NCBI GenBank assembly: GCA_963805505.1 | Contig: CAWDUP010000006.1 | Coordinates: 62,001-126,000, forward strand | Origin: JANPBY01 sp963805505 | GTDB taxonomy: Bacteria; Actinomycetota; Actinomycetes; DATJPE01 | Reading direction: 5' to 3' | Length of the DNA stretch: 64,000 nucleotides | Part shown: one piece after another, positions 63,438-64,000 of the stretch | Position numbering within the stretch: position 1 is the first letter of the stretch | Layout of the letters: every line of letters begins with the position of its first letter | The notes under the pieces: model-generated | What the model saw: the letters and a program-made list of their open reading frames with translations, nothing else | Databases searched by the model: none | What the model was told of the DNA's origin: nothing | Made by a program: the position numbers and the translations under genes

Positions 63438-64000
63438 TCACGTCTTGGCTGGGTGCTTGCCCGCCATGCTCATCTGGGAGGGCAGCGGGATGGGGCGGCC
63501 GGGGAGCAGCACGTTCCAGTACAGCCACCGGAAGGCGAGCTTCCCGGAGTGGTTGATCCGGCTCTCGGCGAGCAGGCTGAACGGCCCGACGCCAGGAACT
63601 GGGTAGCGCCCGGTCAGCGGCTCGGTGTCGTAGTTGAAGTCGATCAGCATGCCCTTGCCGTGCCCGGTCTCGATGAAGCAGTTCACGTGCCCGTCGTACG
63701 ACTCCGGCATCGGCCGGCCCTCGATGTGGGCGATGAAGTTGTCCGGGAACAGGTCCAGCGAGAAGTGCGCGGCCGATCCGGCCTTGGAGGTCGGGAGGTC
63801 TGCCGCGTCGCCGACTGCGAAGATGTTGGCGTAGGCGTTAGACAGCATGGTGTGCTTGTCGACCGGCACCAGGTTGAGCTCGTCGCCCAGCCCGCTGCGC
63901 GCGATGTAGTCGGCACCCATGTTCACCGGCACGGTGACCAGCAGGTCGAAGGGCACCTCACGTTCGTCCATGGACACCAGGGTCGAGGTCTCCGCATCCA
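63438..64000 (-). CDS. Sulfide:quinone reductase-like FAD oxidoreductase (partial, 5' end outside window)
   Basis: The C-terminal 187 residues of a flavoprotein disulfide reductase-fold enzyme; the gene continues past the window end. VPFDLLVTVPVN, MLSNAYANIFAVGDAADLPTSKAGSAAHF (FAD-binding) and the hydrophobic-amphipathic tail are as in sulfide:quinone reductases and flavocytochrome c subunits. The catalytic cysteines cannot be seen here except one in NCFIETGHGKGML. With DsrC- and DsrE-like genes it would oxidise sulfide and hand the sulfur on. Confidence 0.85.
   Translation of the reverse strand, partial: DAETSTLVSMDEREVPFDLLVTVPVNMGADYIARSGLGDELNLVPVDKHTMLSNAYANIFAVGDAADLPTSKAGSAAHFSLDLFPDNFIAHIEGRPMPESYDGHVNCFIETGHGKGMLIDFNYDTEPLTGRYPVPGVGPFSLLAESRINHSGKLAFRWLYWNVLLPGRPIPLPSQMSMAGKHPAKT

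Overview
The window is a GC-rich, densely coded actinobacterial chromosome segment. Leaderless start signals, a truncated hemoglobin O, a SigE-family ECF sigma factor, an F420-type LLM oxidoreductase, a DUF5130 protein and oligoribonuclease fit a Propionibacteriales/Nocardioidaceae-like organism. This placement is inferred from gene content, not from a marker search. There is no rRNA, phage, insertion sequence or CRISPR array. Three tRNA genes are present (Arg-TCT, His-GTG, Lys-CTT).

Region 1 (1-31.5 kb) is mostly housekeeping: the end of an Eis-like acetyltransferase, aminopeptidase N, a RibD-type reductase, a leftward HNH/MalQ/membrane protein/DUF5130 block, a prolyl oligopeptidase, MscS, an NmrA/DUF2867 protein, a Tat-exported DUF1501/DUF1800 pair, GlbO with a GH13 glucosidase, a sigma factor with a putative membrane partner, EttA, SSB, NRDE, Nudix, a small HTH/Clp-N operon, a secreted seven-repeat FG-GAP protein, an AhpD-like protein divergent from a MarR regulator, oligoribonuclease and an ABC-2 transporter.

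Region 2 (31.5-52.5 kb) is the accessory core. A glutamate-cysteine ligase-type gene is translationally coupled to a GcoA-like P450. It is followed by a self-sufficient P450-reductase-ferredoxin fusion, a Rieske oxygenase homologue whose iron ligands are substituted, and an acetoacetate decarboxylase-family protein. Then come a glutamine-synthetase-like gamma-glutamyl ligase, two class I amidotransferases, a MarR regulator, and a homoprotocatechuate-type meta-cleavage set (aldehyde dehydrogenase, class III extradiol dioxygenase, FAH-family hydrolase), an APC permease and an LLM oxidoreductase. Five copies of a palindrome GTTYGG-NN-CCRAAC sit at the promoters of these units. I infer one MarR-controlled regulon that imports an aromatic amine or related compound, protects it by gamma-glutamylation, oxidises it with P450 chemistry and cleaves the ring. 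The substrate is unknown.

Region 3 (52.5-64 kb) holds tRNA-Lys, a hemerythrin protein, a frameshifted quinone-oxidoreductase-like gene, a DUF4097/response regulator/histidine kinase operon, an MMPL exporter and a compact metal/arsenic operon. That operon encodes a MerR regulator, a 23-residue peptide with seven cysteines, an aquaglyceroporin and an arsenate reductase. Convergent to it lies a sulfur-oxidation module (DsrE-like, DsrC/TusE-like, and a sulfide:quinone-reductase-like flavoprotein cut by the window end).
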